Shown here: one piece after another, positions 10,618-21,548 of the stretch | How positions within the stretch are numbered: the first letter of the stretch is position 1 | Layout: each line of letters opens with the position of its first letter | Translations under genes and position numbers: made by a program | Origin: Dermanyssus gallinae | Lineage: Eukaryota; Arthropoda; Arachnida; Mesostigmata; Dermanyssidae | Reading direction: 5' to 3' | Assembly (NCBI GenBank): GCA_003439945.1 | Contig: QVRM01002786.1 | Location: 103,569 to 167,568 of the forward strand | Length of the DNA stretch: 64,000 nt | The notes under the pieces: model-generated | Databases searched by the model: none | What the model was told of the DNA's origin: nothing | The model's input: the letters and a program-made list of their open reading frames with translations, nothing else

Positions 10618-10960
10618 AACATATGACTATGATTGATGATGCTACTGAGGAAAGGAAAAGCAGCTTATTGCTGAGATGTGCATAGTCATGATTGGCATCC
10701 GTCAGCTCCCTCTAGTGGTCGCTGACGGAATACAGCAGCCGCACCAGCAACAGTGGTTAGTGGGAGAATAGTCGGCAGAGGTGGTCAGGACAGGAAGAGG
10801 AGGCAGAGCGAACTACGTGCCGCATGTAGGTCGGGTGAATCCGACGGTGTGATAGAGAGAAGCCTTAAGACGGCCGGTGAATCGGCGGTTGAAATAAACC
10901 AACCTGAGTTAGTAGCACAACCTGATGTCTTCTTTGACCCTAGTAACGTCCGCTTTACAT
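10618..10960. repeat. possible solo LTR or dispersed repeat
   Basis: GC-richer than its flanks, with an 8-bp inverted pair around CCGTCAGC...GCTGACGG (10698-10727), an AATAAA signal at 10891 and a downstream CCTAGTAACG. The arrangement resembles a U3-R-U5 LTR. No second copy, primer-binding site or clear target duplication is visible. Confidence 0.2.
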
Positions 10961-10973
10961 ATATATATATATA

Positions 10974-11296
10974 CAAATTATGTCAACTTATATAATGTGA
11001 CCACAAAAACTAAGAAGGGAAGGTAGCACTTTATAGCTATTGCGTTAAATAAGATACAACAGTGGCGCGACGTAGCCACCTTAGCGACGTCGATCACACT
11101 GTATGGGCTTGTCTAGGAGGTGGTCAACGCGAAATTTAAATGTCTGCTAAGTATGAAAAATGAGTAACCGATGTTTCTCTTGGTTGAAGGCAGCCTCTAA
11201 TCAGCATATGCACAATTAAAAGTTTTACGTAAGATAAGTTAAATTGCCTAATTATATGATTATCCAATCTGCAAACCTAAAAGTAGTCGCTTCGAA
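10974..11296. other. anonymous spacer
   Basis: Starts after a short (TA)n run (10957-10973). Nothing recognised. Confidence 0.5.
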
Positions 11297-11390
11297 GGAG
11301 CCACGTGCCGTGCTGGAATCAAACCTAGGACTCTTGGTGCCAGAGTTGCAAACCACCTTCCCTACTCCGTCCTGGCCACGATCAAGCTAG
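11297..11390 (-). repeat. tRNA-like relic
   Basis: The reverse complement contains GGACGGAGTAGGGAAGG (A-box-like) and, about 45 bp on, AGGTTTGATTCCAGC, a B-box with one mismatch. It does not fold as an intact tRNA. A degenerate SINE head is most likely. Confidence 0.25.
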
Positions 11391-11482
11391 GACATCTTTC
11401 CGAAAGCACTAAACGTGACAGACGTTTTTTTTCTGTTTTTGTTTCTACTCTGTAAGGGCGCCCTGAAGGGCTCTCGCTTACA

Positions 11483-11767
11483 TTATAGCTGAAGGGACAC
11501 GTGTACCGGGCCTTTAAAAGCGCCTGTCGTAGCTTTGGTCACTGCCTCAGCTTCTCTTGAACCACCATGGTTCCACATCATTCTTATTGGCAGTGCCTCT
11601 CTGTCGCTGGCTTTACTTAGTCTTCTTTGGAGACTTGTCCGTTCCTTTTTCTCCTGTCTGTAGTAACCCACTAAAAACAAAGCATTTATTTTTATCCACA
11701 ATCTGTTCGTGATCTCCGTGTTCACCGTTTCCACTGGATAAAGCATTGATAGACCCGCTTGCAGCAA
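11483..11767 (-). CDS. unassigned open frame, 94 codons
   Basis: Open frame with charged, non-repetitive composition (YPVETVNTEITNRLWIKI, QEKKERTSLQRRLSKA, ALPIRMMWNHGGSREA). I recognise no family. It could be part of an old mobile-element protein. No splice pair is obvious. Confidence 0.2.
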   Translation of the reverse strand: MLQAGLSMLYPVETVNTEITNRLWIKINALFLVGYYRQEKKERTSLQRRLSKASDREALPIRMMWNHGGSREAEAVTKATTGAFKGPVHVSLQL

Positions 11768-11819
11768 CGCTTCATAGCATTGCTGCAGTCTTGAAAGGTT
11801 TCTAGGAACAACATTGGCT

Positions 11820-12830
11820 CACTTTCTATTCAGGAGTTTCTCGACACAGCATTGTTTTATCCTCCTTTTTCCCGACCAGTCAACTTGTACCCAACTTTTA
11901 GAAATAATATAGTACGAAGCTATGTCGCAGCTAGCGACTAGTGTAGAACTCTCAAACCCACTAATCCCCAAAAAAAATGTATATTGCATCCTGAATAGGT
12001 TAAGTCATACTAAAATTAGCGTTCCCTTCAAGTTAAGTTTATTGAGTCAGACATATTCCGTGTTTGCCTTCTCTGCTTCTACTTTCTATGACATGGCTAG
12101 TCAGACATCGATAGTGTCACCCGCTGGTATTTGGCAAAATGACACACGTCTCCTATTGAACGAATCCAACTGGTACATTACAGCAAAATCGGTAGCACGC
12201 GCAGCCTGAGCGCACACACACTTATTTGAGTGGTATGCATGTTCCCGTACCACTCTCTAAGTAATTTCACATGCCCTTCTATGCACCAGATGTGACGTTA
12301 CGTTATGATTTATATGATTGTGCGTCTTCGCGACCTTGAATCATACGACATCTTTACGCTTACGTTAAAAGCAAAAATCCGAAAAAGTTTTGCACTAATT
12401 ATGATAAGACATCAGTAAACCTAGAGCTGTCATGCCATGGTGGGCCAAAGTCATATGGCTGACCTGCACAACCAGTTGCACTACCGGAGCCCAAATGCAA
12501 GTCCACCTAACAGCGATGACAGTGACAATCGAAATTGACGCGGGGCGACGGCCGACGGTATAAACGGCCGCAACGCCCGCATGCCTAAACAAGCGGAACT
12601 ATGCGCCTGCTTGTTGTCATTTGGCTTCTCTTCGAGCAGGACAAGCAGCTGCACTGAAGGAGGAGAACACTGCAAATAACACAACTGCGACGAGTAAAGT
12701 CCTCTTCGTTCGGGGTCGTTTGCATGTAGCTTGCTCTTTCTGTTAAGCTATATACGAGTGTATGGACCGGCAGCGGTGATCGGCGAGCCCTACAGCTCGC
12801 CAGCTCTTTAGATCTCCTACTAGACTACAG
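11820..12830. other. anonymous spacer
   Basis: Short open frames on both strands have no recognisable motif. No tandem repeat. Confidence 0.5.
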
Positions 12831-12834
12831 CTAA

Positions 12835-13262
12835 CGATGCTGCAGACCTTCTTCTTTTCCACTCTTCCCACTTTCGCTCGCTATCTCGGCCCCTTCTCGA
12901 CGCTCACACTGTCGTCCCTATTTGAGTCTTGCACGTACATTTTCTCGATCGTTTGCCACCAGCAAGCCCTGCCGGACCTAGGACCCACTCCTTGTGAAAT
13001 GCCGGGCTTCCGAGATTTCCTCTCTGTGTGGGGGCAAATCTGGCTTCTGGCCAGTTTCTAGCCAGCCGTCCGAGTTGTGTTTTCCAACTCTTCTGCTGCT
13101 TTCCAACTATTCTCTCTCTATCTTTCTTTTTTTATCGCTCTAGCTCTATCGCTCTGCCTGGCTATGTTGCCTTGAGGAGGATGGACTCAAGGGGGACACG
13201 CATCACTAGCAGCAACAGCAGCAGGGGGAACAGCAGTTGCTACAGCAGCTGGCTGTAGCCAT
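12835..13262. other. GC-richer island 3
   Basis: CT-rich then CAG/CAA-rich (13200-13255). The overlapping frames of 74-76 codons have low-complexity Ser/Phe/Leu composition. It is followed at once by a (TA)n run at 13265-13285. Possibly transcribed; no protein recognised. Confidence 0.3.
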
Positions 13263-13599
13263 GCTATATATATATATATATATATCGTAGCAGTAGTATA
13301 TGTTATATATCGAATAAGAGAGTTGATTGAGACGCCACCTGCTGCATCCATTGGGTAGATAATGGAAGCTCGAAGCAGATGGAAGACGACGAAGTCAAGT
13401 TCGCTTCGGAAAGGCTAGCAGGCTATCTGGGGCGGCAAACATATTACTAAGGCAGATGGCAAACCTACGCACAGCAGGTAGCAACGTTAAAGTCGTCTGC
13501 GCTCGTTCTCTCTTCATGGCGTAGCGAATATTTGTTCCTCAGGATTATGCCGATGGCTGAGTTTTTTGATAACTGAATTCGAGTTGAAGCTTATGACGG

Positions 13600-14020
13600 C
13601 TCCTTTGAACAACTCGTGGGTTTTACCTACCTAGCTGCGAGCGTCGATTCTGTTTATTCACATATCCATGAAGGTAAAAGATTAAAGAAATTTGCGTTGG
13701 AAAATCGACGTCTCGCTGCGTCATCTCGAAAGCCTAATTTACGAATTTGAGCCGATTCCGATAGTCCGCCGGATTAAGCTCTTGTGTCAGCTTAATCTTA
13801 TTTGTATACATTGCTTAAAATTCGCCATGCTGAGGTAAACAAGAGATCCGGTTGTTGGGCAAGTCGCCGGATCTATGTTTCCAGACACTGTATCATACTG
13901 TCGGCAATAGTGGCGATAATTCAAGCTGAACGAGCGTTTCCAGATTTGGTCTATCACATATTGATTCTGTCCGGTTTTTACAGTGTAACAAGAAAGCGCA
14001 CTGCCTGAAATTTCCCTTGC
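13600..14020. repeat. dispersed repeat, copy 1 (pairs with 59.1-59.4 kb)
   Basis: Shares ordered blocks with 59095-59430: a TGTTTATTCACAT core, the pair KFAMLR...RDPVVG / KYAMLR...NDPVVR in one frame, and MFPDTV / MFPDIV. Plus-strand codons 13600-13735 read FEQLVGFTYLAASVDSVY, then HEGKRLKKFALENRRLAA, which looks coding and faintly like a LINE thumb region. Diverged (about 60-65% by eye). Element type undetermined. Confidence 0.4.
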
Positions 14021-14208
14021 GCTTACTACTTTCGTCAGCAGCTCGGCCAATTGACCGATATCATTTAAAGTACCGAGTGTTAGTAAAGAGCTAAGTCAGC
14101 ATGTCTTCGATGACCAACTGGCTGCAATTTGAAGCTCAGACAAAAATCCGCCAAATGCTTTATATGTGCTGCTCATTAGCTGTTTTTATTGTACTGTTCC
14201 GTACGTTG

Positions 14209-14210
<2 letters not shown>

Positions 14211-14246
<36 letters not shown>
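14211..14246. repeat. (TA)n microsatellite
   Basis: 36 bp of pure AT dinucleotides, in a spacer (14021-14752) otherwise without recognised features. Confidence 0.97.
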
Positions 14247-14249
<3 letters not shown>

Positions 14250-14752
14250 GATTTCAGATTCAGAACGTGGTTTATCTGCGAAACTGCATTACAAATGCTT
14301 AAGTTTTCGGGAAAAAAATGACATTTTATAATTAAAAAAAAAGGAATTTACACAGTCACATGGTCATATATACAGGTGTTTACACAGCAAACCGGTGATC
14401 CAGCTCCTCGGTGTTATTCAGCAATTGTAGCATGTAAATACGTTCGACACAACAGTATTGCCGACCTTTTGTATGGAGGCTCCTATAACTTGCTAGTATT
14501 TTAACCTGCTTCAGCAAATAAGCCACTTGCGCTCGTTCAAAAACGCACCAGTCTTTTTGCCAATAGCTTTACCTGAGCAGCATTTGTTCGGGCTATGATT
14601 CGAAGTTTGCGCGGGTTTTGTTTCACGCCAAAGCGGCCCAAGACGACCCGCCAAAGCAGCATCAGACAAACCGCTAAAGCGGGAGCAGACGATCCGCCAA
14701 GTGCTATAGAAAACGATGTATTGGGTTCTCTAAACAACGTGTCATTTTATTT

Positions 14753-14934
14753 ATAGTTTTCGGGCTGACCCTCAGCCAAGATTTAACGTCCATGGGACTG
14801 CTCTTTGCATTGCTTTACAGATGGACCCCCATAAATACAAATGTGCAACGGTGGGGCTCGAACCCGAGCACCTACCTAGTGTCTTTTCTCCGGTTGCGAG
14901 GCGCAGACGAATGCACCGCGCCACCGGCTCGACT
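14753..14934 (-). repeat. SINE-1, most complete copy (tRNA-derived)
   Basis: On the minus strand it begins GTCGAGCCGGTGGCGCGGTG, containing an A-box-like GGTGGCGCGGTGCATTCG. About 45 bp later comes a perfect B-box, GGTTCGAGCCC (14855-14865). A tRNA-unrelated body follows (CCGTTGCACATTTGTATTTATG...), ending GGCTGAGGGTCAGCCCG. Other copies lie at 23451-23625 and, head-truncated, at 10200-10306. Polymerase III head plus constant tail in three places defines a SINE. It encodes nothing and would depend on a LINE for movement. Confidence 0.8.
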
Positions 14935-15037
14935 ATCATTTATAGTGAAGCACGCTGTAACGCGAGAGCCGGGCGACGGTGGTACGCAAAGCGTTTAAAA
15001 TCCAGATAGACTCACACCTTGTGGTCGCACGTTTACG

Positions 15038-15038
<1 letters not shown>

Positions 15039-15069
<31 letters not shown>
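15039..15069. repeat. (TA)n microsatellite
   Basis: About 30 bp of TA, about 150 bp upstream of the transposase relic. Confidence 0.97.
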
Positions 15070-15072
<3 letters not shown>

Positions 15073-15199
15073 AGTTACGTGAAACTGGATTGTCTCATGG
15101 GCATTACTACGATACGAACGACGAGAACGGCAGATGCGAAACTATCACTACTTCAAGAACTAACCGAACGTCATTCTGCGAACATTATGCAGTTGTCTA

Positions 15200-15960
15200 C
15201 GTACGCTGGAGTTAGTTCCGCTATTGTGGGCAAAGTACACTGGCCGACGCAGATTGCATCCACTCCGGTCTCAGCGAATTCAAACTCTACGGCCCAGAGA
15301 CTACCACCTTCGTACTGAATACTGTCGACAGTTTTTGGAGAAGGTGATCATACGGGATAGGTTTCCTGCGCATGATCATTTTACAGACGACGAGGCTTCG
15401 TTTAGCCAAGTTGCTGTGTGGGTAATGCAGCACTTATTGGTGGGCCTACGGGAACCCACATATGACCCGCGAGCATAGATGCCAGGAGCTCAGCTTCTCG
15501 GTGAATGTCAGTGCGGGCATGGTGGACGACTAGCTTATAAGTCCCCAAATACTTTTCGCTAGATTAGATGCAACTGCCTAGTTTACACATTTGTGAGTGT
15601 TGAACGTTACCGCAAGTGTTGGAAGGCGTCTATAAAAACGTTCGTCAGAGAATGTGGTTCCAGCATGACGATGCCACGGTTTGGGAATATCTAAACGAGA
15701 CATTCCCAAATCGGTGGATCGGCCGATCGCTTGGCCACCTCGATCGCCCGATTTAACAAGAGTCGACTTTTTTTTGTGAGACTACAGCAAAAGAGTGTCG
15801 TCTAGAAACCCCCGTTAAGTCGCGCAATAATCTGGTCGCTCGTTTATTCAACGCTGACGCCGTTCGGGCAATGCCTAACATGTTTACACGCGTGCAAGCA
15901 AAGATGGTTGGCGGACAAAACTTCGAAAATTTCTTATTAAAAAAACTGGTGTGTTTCTGA
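15200..15960 (+). pseudogene. Tc1/mariner-superfamily (IS630-type) transposase relic
   Basis: A DDE transposase of the Tc1/mariner superfamily, read by joining frames. In order: HPLRSQRIQTLRPRDYHLRT and YCRQFLEKVI (end of the DNA-binding half), then FTDDEASF (first catalytic Asp block) near 15390, FSVNVSAGMVDD then LISPQIL near 15500, LPQVLEGVYKNVRQRMWFQH near 15605-15670, DDATVWEYLNETFPNRWIGR near 15665-15725, and DFFL-like residues near 15760. The FTDEASF ... MWFQHDGAPAH ... FPNRWIGR order is the signature of the large arthropod transposase group whose N-terminus is filed as DUF4817. Frameshifts and stops (VDD-stop-LIS) show it is dead. APAH has become ATVW. No terminal repeats could be placed. 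Confidence 0.65.
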
Positions 15961-16019
15961 ACGAGTGCGTGTGGTTTATTTGCTAAAACAGGTCGAAATG
16001 CTGGCTAGTATGCATGTCT

Positions 16020-16380
16020 GCACTTTTGATATAGCTGTCGAAAAAGCTTAGTTACTCGGCCACTACGTGACGCAGCGCCATCACTTTGGTACGAAAATGA
16101 TGGGGTGGGTTATTGTCCGAGATAGTCGTTTTCCAAGCGTAATGGCAATCGTTTACGGTGCTGAACGGAAACGCTTCTCGACGTAAGACGTAACAACATA
16201 TCGAGTTTTTATGACTTGCCTTAATCCTTTCGCTAGCTTGCGTCGGGTGTCATTCAGATGATGCGGAATTTTCGCCAAACACGACAATATGATCGGTTCT
16301 TTCATGCGTAGTTCTAGCGCAATTTGCACAACATTTTGCACAACTCTGTAGAATAAAAAGACAGAATAAGTACTTTTAGA
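16020..16380 (-). mobile_element. MITE family 1, copy 1
   Basis: In reverse orientation it matches the elements at 21.2 and 48.4 kb: AGCTTAGTTACTCGGCCACT, a CGCAGC...CATCACTTTGGTACG block, TCGAGTTTTTATGACTTGCC, GGTGTCATTCAGATGATGC and TTTGCACAA. The terminal inverted repeats are too eroded to place exactly. No coding capacity. Confidence 0.6.
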
Positions 16381-16495
16381 AATTTCAACTTCACTTCTAA
16401 ACAAGACGTTTCCGCTTTATGTATTTTTATTTCGAATTCTACAGAACCTTATAATAAGTACATACGGTTGTTAGACCCTGTGTATATTCACACAC

Positions 16496-16498
<3 letters not shown>

Positions 16499-16568
<70 letters not shown>
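16499..16568. repeat. (TA)n microsatellite, 70 bp
   Basis: Pure TA, one of the longest in the window. About 120 bp beyond the 16-kb MITE. Confidence 0.98.
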
Positions 16569-16569
<1 letters not shown>

Positions 16570-16570
<1 letters not shown>

Positions 16571-17453
16571 AGGTGTATTTTTAGGTGCCATACTACCTTG
16601 GTATATTTCTCATTTCGCACTGCTCGTTCTGGTAACTTGGTAGCCAAAGCCATCACCTCACTCGCTGGGAAATCTTGTGTAACGAAGATAAAACTGGGCT
16701 CGTAGATCGTTTAGTAAATGAGGCGAACCAATTTTGCAGCAGTCAGTGAAACAGCTTGGCACGAAGGGACGAACAGTCAACTGGCAGCAATAGCCAAAAG
16801 GGAGAAAACAAATAACCTCAAGTGGTGGCTGCTCGAACGGAACAATATCCGCAACCTGGCGAACATTGGTCATACACCATTGAGGCTACGAAACCGCACC
16901 GCACTTCGTAACAGTCAGTTCAGATGAGAGTCATCAACAAGGACGCCAGATGCTTGCGATGTTGAATTAACCAGAAGTCTATTAGCCCTGTTGTAAGAGC
17001 AAGAGAGCTCTACCGTGATAGTACAATACTAATTGGTTTCGTATTGATAGTGGGTGGTTATAAGGCAGCTGTTCTGAATTATACAACTGCTAATTTGAGT
17101 TTTAGCAATCGTGTTGCGCCGTGCCGGCAAGGCAAGTCATGTATAACGTACAAAAAGTAGACAAACAAAATCAATACCCATTTGTTTAAAATTGAGGGAC
17201 GTTTAATGTCGTGTTTGACCAAATGTTGACCAGTCAACTACTGATAAGCACTAATAGAGTGGATGTGCCTGTATGGGAGGCAACTTAGGTGGCGGTCCAT
17301 ACGTTTAGACCGTACTTAATGATGAGCATTTGTGAAAGACATGCTAATCATACTGCGTTATACGACAAGTGGCAACATACAACGAGTTTTGGTTCCAATC
17401 TTGTGACAGTATTATCCAGGACGTAGTGGCGCATATCAACCAGGACCCTGGGT
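16570..17453. other. anonymous spacer
   Basis: No recognised gene or repeat between the TA array and the R2-like element. Confidence 0.5.
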
Positions 17454-17534
17454 GTGCAGTGTGACATTCCGCGAAATTACAAGACCGTTAGTTTGCTTTT
17501 TATAAACCCAATAATAATAATAGTCCTGGTAAAA

Positions 17535-18365
17535 CTAGATTTCCGAAACGCCTTCAACACCATCCGACGCGATGTTATCCTTAATGAAGTTAAAGCGAAA
17601 GTACCACAAATGTTTCGCTTAGCGTGGCAGAGCTACGGCACGCCATCACTGCTGTCCTGGGGAGAGAGTGAGCCTCTTCTTTCAGCCAACGGAGTACAAC
17701 AGGAAGATCCGATTGGGCCCGCCTTATTTAGTTTAGGAATCTCAGGAATAGTGTCCCGCATGAAAAGTCCACTAAATGTGTGGTGCCTAGACGATGGTAT
17801 ACTAGGCGGCCCGGCAAACATAGTGGCCTCCGACATAAGCGAAGTGCTACAGTTCGCAGAGGAGGGAGGCTTAACTCTTAACGCCTCTAAATGCGAGCTC
17901 ATAGCTGTAGGTGGAACCTCCCACCAGCAGGATGAGGCATGCAAAATCATTGCAGACGCCCTGCGCGGTACAAAGATAATTGAGTTGCCTGACCTGGAAG
18001 TCCTGGGAGCGCCCATTGGATCTCGGAAGATCTCGAAAACAATCCTGGATAAGCGAGACGCCCTCCGGTGTATCAAAACCCAAAAACTTTATGCCTATGA
18101 ATATACAGCCTAGGATCACCTAGACTAAACTACATCCTACGCACGACCCCCGCAGGTCACCACTGTGATAATTTGCAAGCATTTGACAAGGTGGCAAAGG
18201 AGATGCTGAGTGAAGTTCTAAACGTGGCCCTTACGGACAGATCCTGGGAAAGGGTCACACTTCCTCTCAGCGAAGAAGGATTGGGACTAAGGTCCGTGGC
18301 AGAGCTTGCTTCGTTGTGCTACGCGGCCTCTATCATAGAGTTCTCGGGGCTTGCGGAGAAAATCG
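17535..18365 (+). pseudogene. reverse transcriptase of R2-like copy B
   Basis: RT domain with motif A LDFRNAFNTIRRD, motif B NGVQQEDPIGPALFS (family form GVQQGDPLGP; Gly to Glu here) and motif C WCLDDGILGG (Tyr to Cys before DD). TLNASKCELIAVG and LEVLGAPIGS follow, then after a frameshift near 18110 PRLNYILRTTPAGHHCDN and SWERVTLPLSEEGLGLRS. Motif order and the ATLPxRxGGLGIRS block match the copy at 60.4-61.7 kb, which confirms the family. Both catalytic Asp of motif C are kept but the frame is broken. N-terminal zinc finger and fingers region are missing. Confidence 0.7.
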
Positions 18366-18885
18366 CAGCACAGGAGCAAGGCCAATGTTCTGGTGGAACG
18401 ACGCTATTGCGTTGGCTTAAAGGGAGTGCATACGCCGTAGACGCATTTACACCCGAGCGCGAAGGAGTGAAGGGGACACCGAGCAAACCCACCAACTAAA
18501 TATCGAGTACAAAAGGGCGAAAGGCTGCTTGCGAAGAGAGATCAGCAAAAGCAAGGAAGCTTGTTGGCGCGATCTGATTGAGCAGGTTGACTCGGATTTA
18601 TGGGGCAAGTCGTACAGGATCGTCAGGGGCAAGATTGGCGGAGCAAGGAGTGAGCATCTGGAGGAAGACGAGAAGCTCCGGGTGATTAACACTTTTTTCC
18701 CACAGCACCCCAGTTTTGATCGGACAACTTTTGAAACGCTAGCGGATAGTGAAATGGAGGCCTATTCAACGTATTATGAAGGCAAAGGAAGATGCCGGAA
18801 GAACAAGACTAGTGGAAAGCATAAGAGAGTCGCTTGCACCACGCGACTCGACAAGCAGGACATGATGATTTAAAGCTTCCGAGAC
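18366..18885 (+). pseudogene. R1-clade linker fragment nested in R2-like copy B
   Basis: The segment between endonuclease and RT of an R1-clade non-LTR element. It reads PMFWWNDAIALA-stop-REC (the clade hallmark W-W-N-x-x-I-A-x-L-R-x-x-C), then RRRIYTRARRSEGD, EYKRAKGCLRREISKSKEAC, WRDLIEQVDSDLWGKSYRIV and FFPQHPSFDRTTFE. The stop codon and a frame change near 18480-18500 kill it. It lies exactly where the R2-like frame stops and before the R2-like frame resumes, so it was probably inserted there and then truncated. No RT follows. Confidence 0.7.
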
Positions 18886-19195
18886 TTCCCCACCGTCCTG
18901 TGCGTAGTTACTCTTCTTTGTCAAGGATCCCGCAGGCCGGAGGGTCATCTTAAGAGGGATACATATATGTAGGCACTGTCGTGCATATATGTAGGGTTTT
19001 AGTGGGTATTGCCTTAAGCCTACGGCTCGACTCTTGCAAAGCGCCAAAACTTGGTGGTGAGACTTGCTGTTTGGTAGCTGAGTCCCACACTGTCTGAGTG
19101 TGAGCATGTTCTGGGGACAGCCAATCCCTGTATGCTTTTGCTCAGTCGTACGTAAACGTATTTTAAACCCCTAACCCCCTCAAAAAAAAAGCTGG
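18886..19195. other. unassigned part of the nested insert
   Basis: No coding motif. An A-rich run (AAAAAAAAA at 19182-19190) directly before the R2-like sequence resumes could be the 3' tail of the inserted element. Confidence 0.35.
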
Positions 19196-19199
19196 GCAT

Positions 19200-19780
19200 C
19201 ATGCTGGACAACACCTCCTTCCGCACGGTGGCCGCTCTGATAGGCGTGTGGAGAAACAGTGGGTACGGACGGACTGCATCCTTTGAGCTGCACTAAAAGC
19301 CCTGGTAGGGCTCCCAGACACGCGGAAATCAACGCGATCCTAAAGAAGGCTCTTCGTAGAGCCGGCATACCAAGCACCCTGGAGCCCAGGTTGGGCCTCG
19401 AAGACGACAAAAGACCAGACGGCGTTACCATCCCGCCATGGTCCAAGGGCAAATGCCTGGTATGGGATGCCACGGGATTATGTACAGTGGCTCCGTCATA
19501 CTTGATGCACAGCGCCATCAGGTCAGGGTGGGTTGCTGAACATGCCGAGATCGCAAAGAAACGCAAATACTCTGATTTGGGGAAGAGATATCACTTCGTA
19601 CCCGTCGCCATGGAAACGATGGGCCCGATCAGCAAGAGCACAAGTATCCTCCTCAAAGACCTAAATATCAAAATGAGTGCTAACACGGGTGACCAGCGCG
19701 AAGGCGAGTTTCTGCGTCAGCAACTCTCGCTCGCAGTGTGTAGGGGAAGCGCCGCCGCTATCATCGGCTCTATGGATTGA
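19200..19780 (+). pseudogene. C-terminal nuclease-like region of R2-like copy B
   Basis: Reads GTDGLHPLSCTKSPGRAPRH (end of the Cys/His motif, H-x3-C kept, first cysteines lost), EINAILKKALRRAG, KRPDGVTIPPWSKGKCLVWD, RYHFVPVAMETMGP and RQQLSLAVCRGSAAAIIG-SMD-stop. RPD-x15-D followed by conserved AxS and FVP-x-ET-x-G blocks mirrors the 59.7-60.3 kb copy. This resembles the PD-(D/E)xK-like domain that cuts target DNA in R2-type elements; assignment to that fold is inference from motif spacing. It is open for 173 codons. Confidence 0.65.
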
Positions 19781-19870
19781 GAAGGAAGGGGGGTGAGCCT
19801 ACGCGGGTACACGGTTGGGTCCCACAATTGTAGGGAAACAGCGATAAATAATAATAATAATAATAATATT

Positions 19871-20302
19871 CTAGACCTAGCAAGCAGAATGAACTCACTA
19901 GCGTTGAACCAGCGCGAAAGAGAACATGTAAGATGCCTATGCTTTCTCGCGGTATCGAGAGATCATGTTGCTGCCGTAGTTAGCACCATATGCTAATAAG
20001 TTCAACTACTGGTTCTACGACCGATACAATACGTTAAAACCTGAAAATTAAAAACTCGGTGCACTGATAATGCAACTATAGAAGTAAACAACTATGCTTA
20101 CCTATATATATATATATATATATAAATTGATCGACCTAAAGAGCCCTCACTTTACAGGCCACCTCAGTCATGCTATGCATACTAGCCGTCGAACACCAAG
20201 CGTTGTGCTACCCAATAACCTCTTTAGGTGAACCTTATATATCGCACACTTTTTGTTAATAATGAGGCCAAGATTCGTGGAATCTACGCAAGCTGCCATA
20301 AA

Positions 20303-20305
<3 letters not shown>
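19871..20305. other. anonymous spacer with a short (TA)n
   Basis: Contains a 22-bp (TA)n at 20103-20124. Nothing else recognised. Confidence 0.5.

Positions 20306-20369
<64 letters not shown>
20306..20369. repeat. (TA)n microsatellite, 64 bp
   Basis: Pure TA array. Confidence 0.98.
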
Positions 20370-20372
<3 letters not shown>

Positions 20373-21152
20373 TACGTTACAATACGATACTCTAGCAAAA
20401 GATTAGGAAGAAAATTGTCAAGGTCGAAAAAGCTGTCGTTTTGACATCGCAAGACGCTAAACGGCGCCAATCCCATTTGGAAATCTTGGAAAATGGCCTA
20501 CATACACTCTTGGTGTTTCTCTGTCCTTTTCTTCGTGTTCCGGTTTTTTTCATTTTTCGCTGCTCTTGTCATCACCGATAGGGTCGGCTTTTCTTAGTCT
20601 GAATCGATCGCGGTCTGTGAAGCCTGTGAGGTGTGGTGGTAACTCGTCGCTGAGGCCGGACCGGCACACGCATTGACGAGGGCGGCCGCATTGTGGCGAT
20701 CGGGAAAAACGAATCACTTTGGCCGAATTGAATTTCCTATTGTCAATTTCCGCAGGCTCGCTCGCTTGCTCACAAGTCTAATGCCGGCTAGGCTAGCTGA
20801 TATCTTTCGGAAATTGTTGCGAGCAAATCACCTGGAAGACACAAAAGATGGTATGGTATTGTATCGTAAGGTATAGGGATAAGCTATCCTGACTTCCGCG
20901 CCCTCGGGAATCCCCATCCCGTCGACACGACGTCACCCGATTCAGCCGGACAAGTAATCTTAGGGGATCTACTGAGAAAAAAAATAGAAGACTCTGACAA
21001 GCATTCGGAAACGAATGAATTGAAAACAGCAAAATAGGCGAAAGACTACGTTGCAAATACGACCACTTAAACGGATGCTTGTCAAGCTGGAACTCAAATT
21101 TGTGACTAGCCGATTTTAAAATGGAACTGGTAGCCCTGCATATATGTATAGA
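20370..21152. other. anonymous spacer
   Basis: Short frames only; no motif recognised. Confidence 0.5.
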
Positions 21153-21548
21153 CAGTAATTCCATAACTGTATGTTGTTATTTTAAGGTTTGGTAGAACTG
21201 CAAAAAAAATATTTGTTTCTAATGGAAGGAGGGGGTGGATCATGCAATGCATGAAGAAACCGATCGTACCGGTGTACTCGGCGGAAATTTTTTTATAATG
21301 AGAATGACACTAGACGCCAGCTAGTAAAAAGCGAATAGATAAGCTAAGGATAGTCATACAATGTTGATATGTTGTTATGTTTTTCGTTATAGCTTTCACG
21401 TGAGAACCGTAAAATGTTGCCATTACGACCAAGAATTTACGCCTAAAAGACTATCATGCGGCAATAGCAAATTGAATGCCAATCATTTTGGTACGAATGC
21501 GATGGTACTGCGTTACCGAGTAGTTGCCGAGTGACTAAGTTTTTTAAC
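21153..21548 (+). mobile_element. MITE family 1, copy 2
   Basis: Matches 48383-48941 over nearly its whole length. It starts with AGTAATTCCATAACTG and the terminal-repeat core AAGGTTTGGTAGAACTG. It includes CATGAAGAAACCGATCGTAC, GCTTTCACGTGAGAACCG and AGTTGCCGAGTGACTAAG. The 3' inverted repeat is lost. No coding capacity. Confidence 0.7.

Larger units (their letters stand above)
17460..19870 (+). mobile_element. R2-like non-LTR retrotransposon copy B, interrupted
   Basis: A 5'-truncated element of the same family as 59.6-62.7 kb. RT is at 17535-18365 and the C-terminal nuclease region at 19195-19780. It ends in a 3' UTR and an (AAT)n tail at 19847-19869. The two halves are separated by about 0.83 kb that includes an R1-clade fragment. 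The 5' junction carries a short AAT run (17505-17522), perhaps the tail of another copy. Confidence 0.7.

Noticed and set aside
16499..16568. CRISPR-like or other regular repeat arrays at TA runs
   Set aside because: Simple dinucleotide microsatellites without spacers; the DNA is eukaryotic.
17454..18113. Treating the 219-codon RT frame as a functional gene
   Set aside because: Its N-terminus reads AAT-repeat sequence, motif B has Gly to Glu and the rest of the protein is frameshifted.
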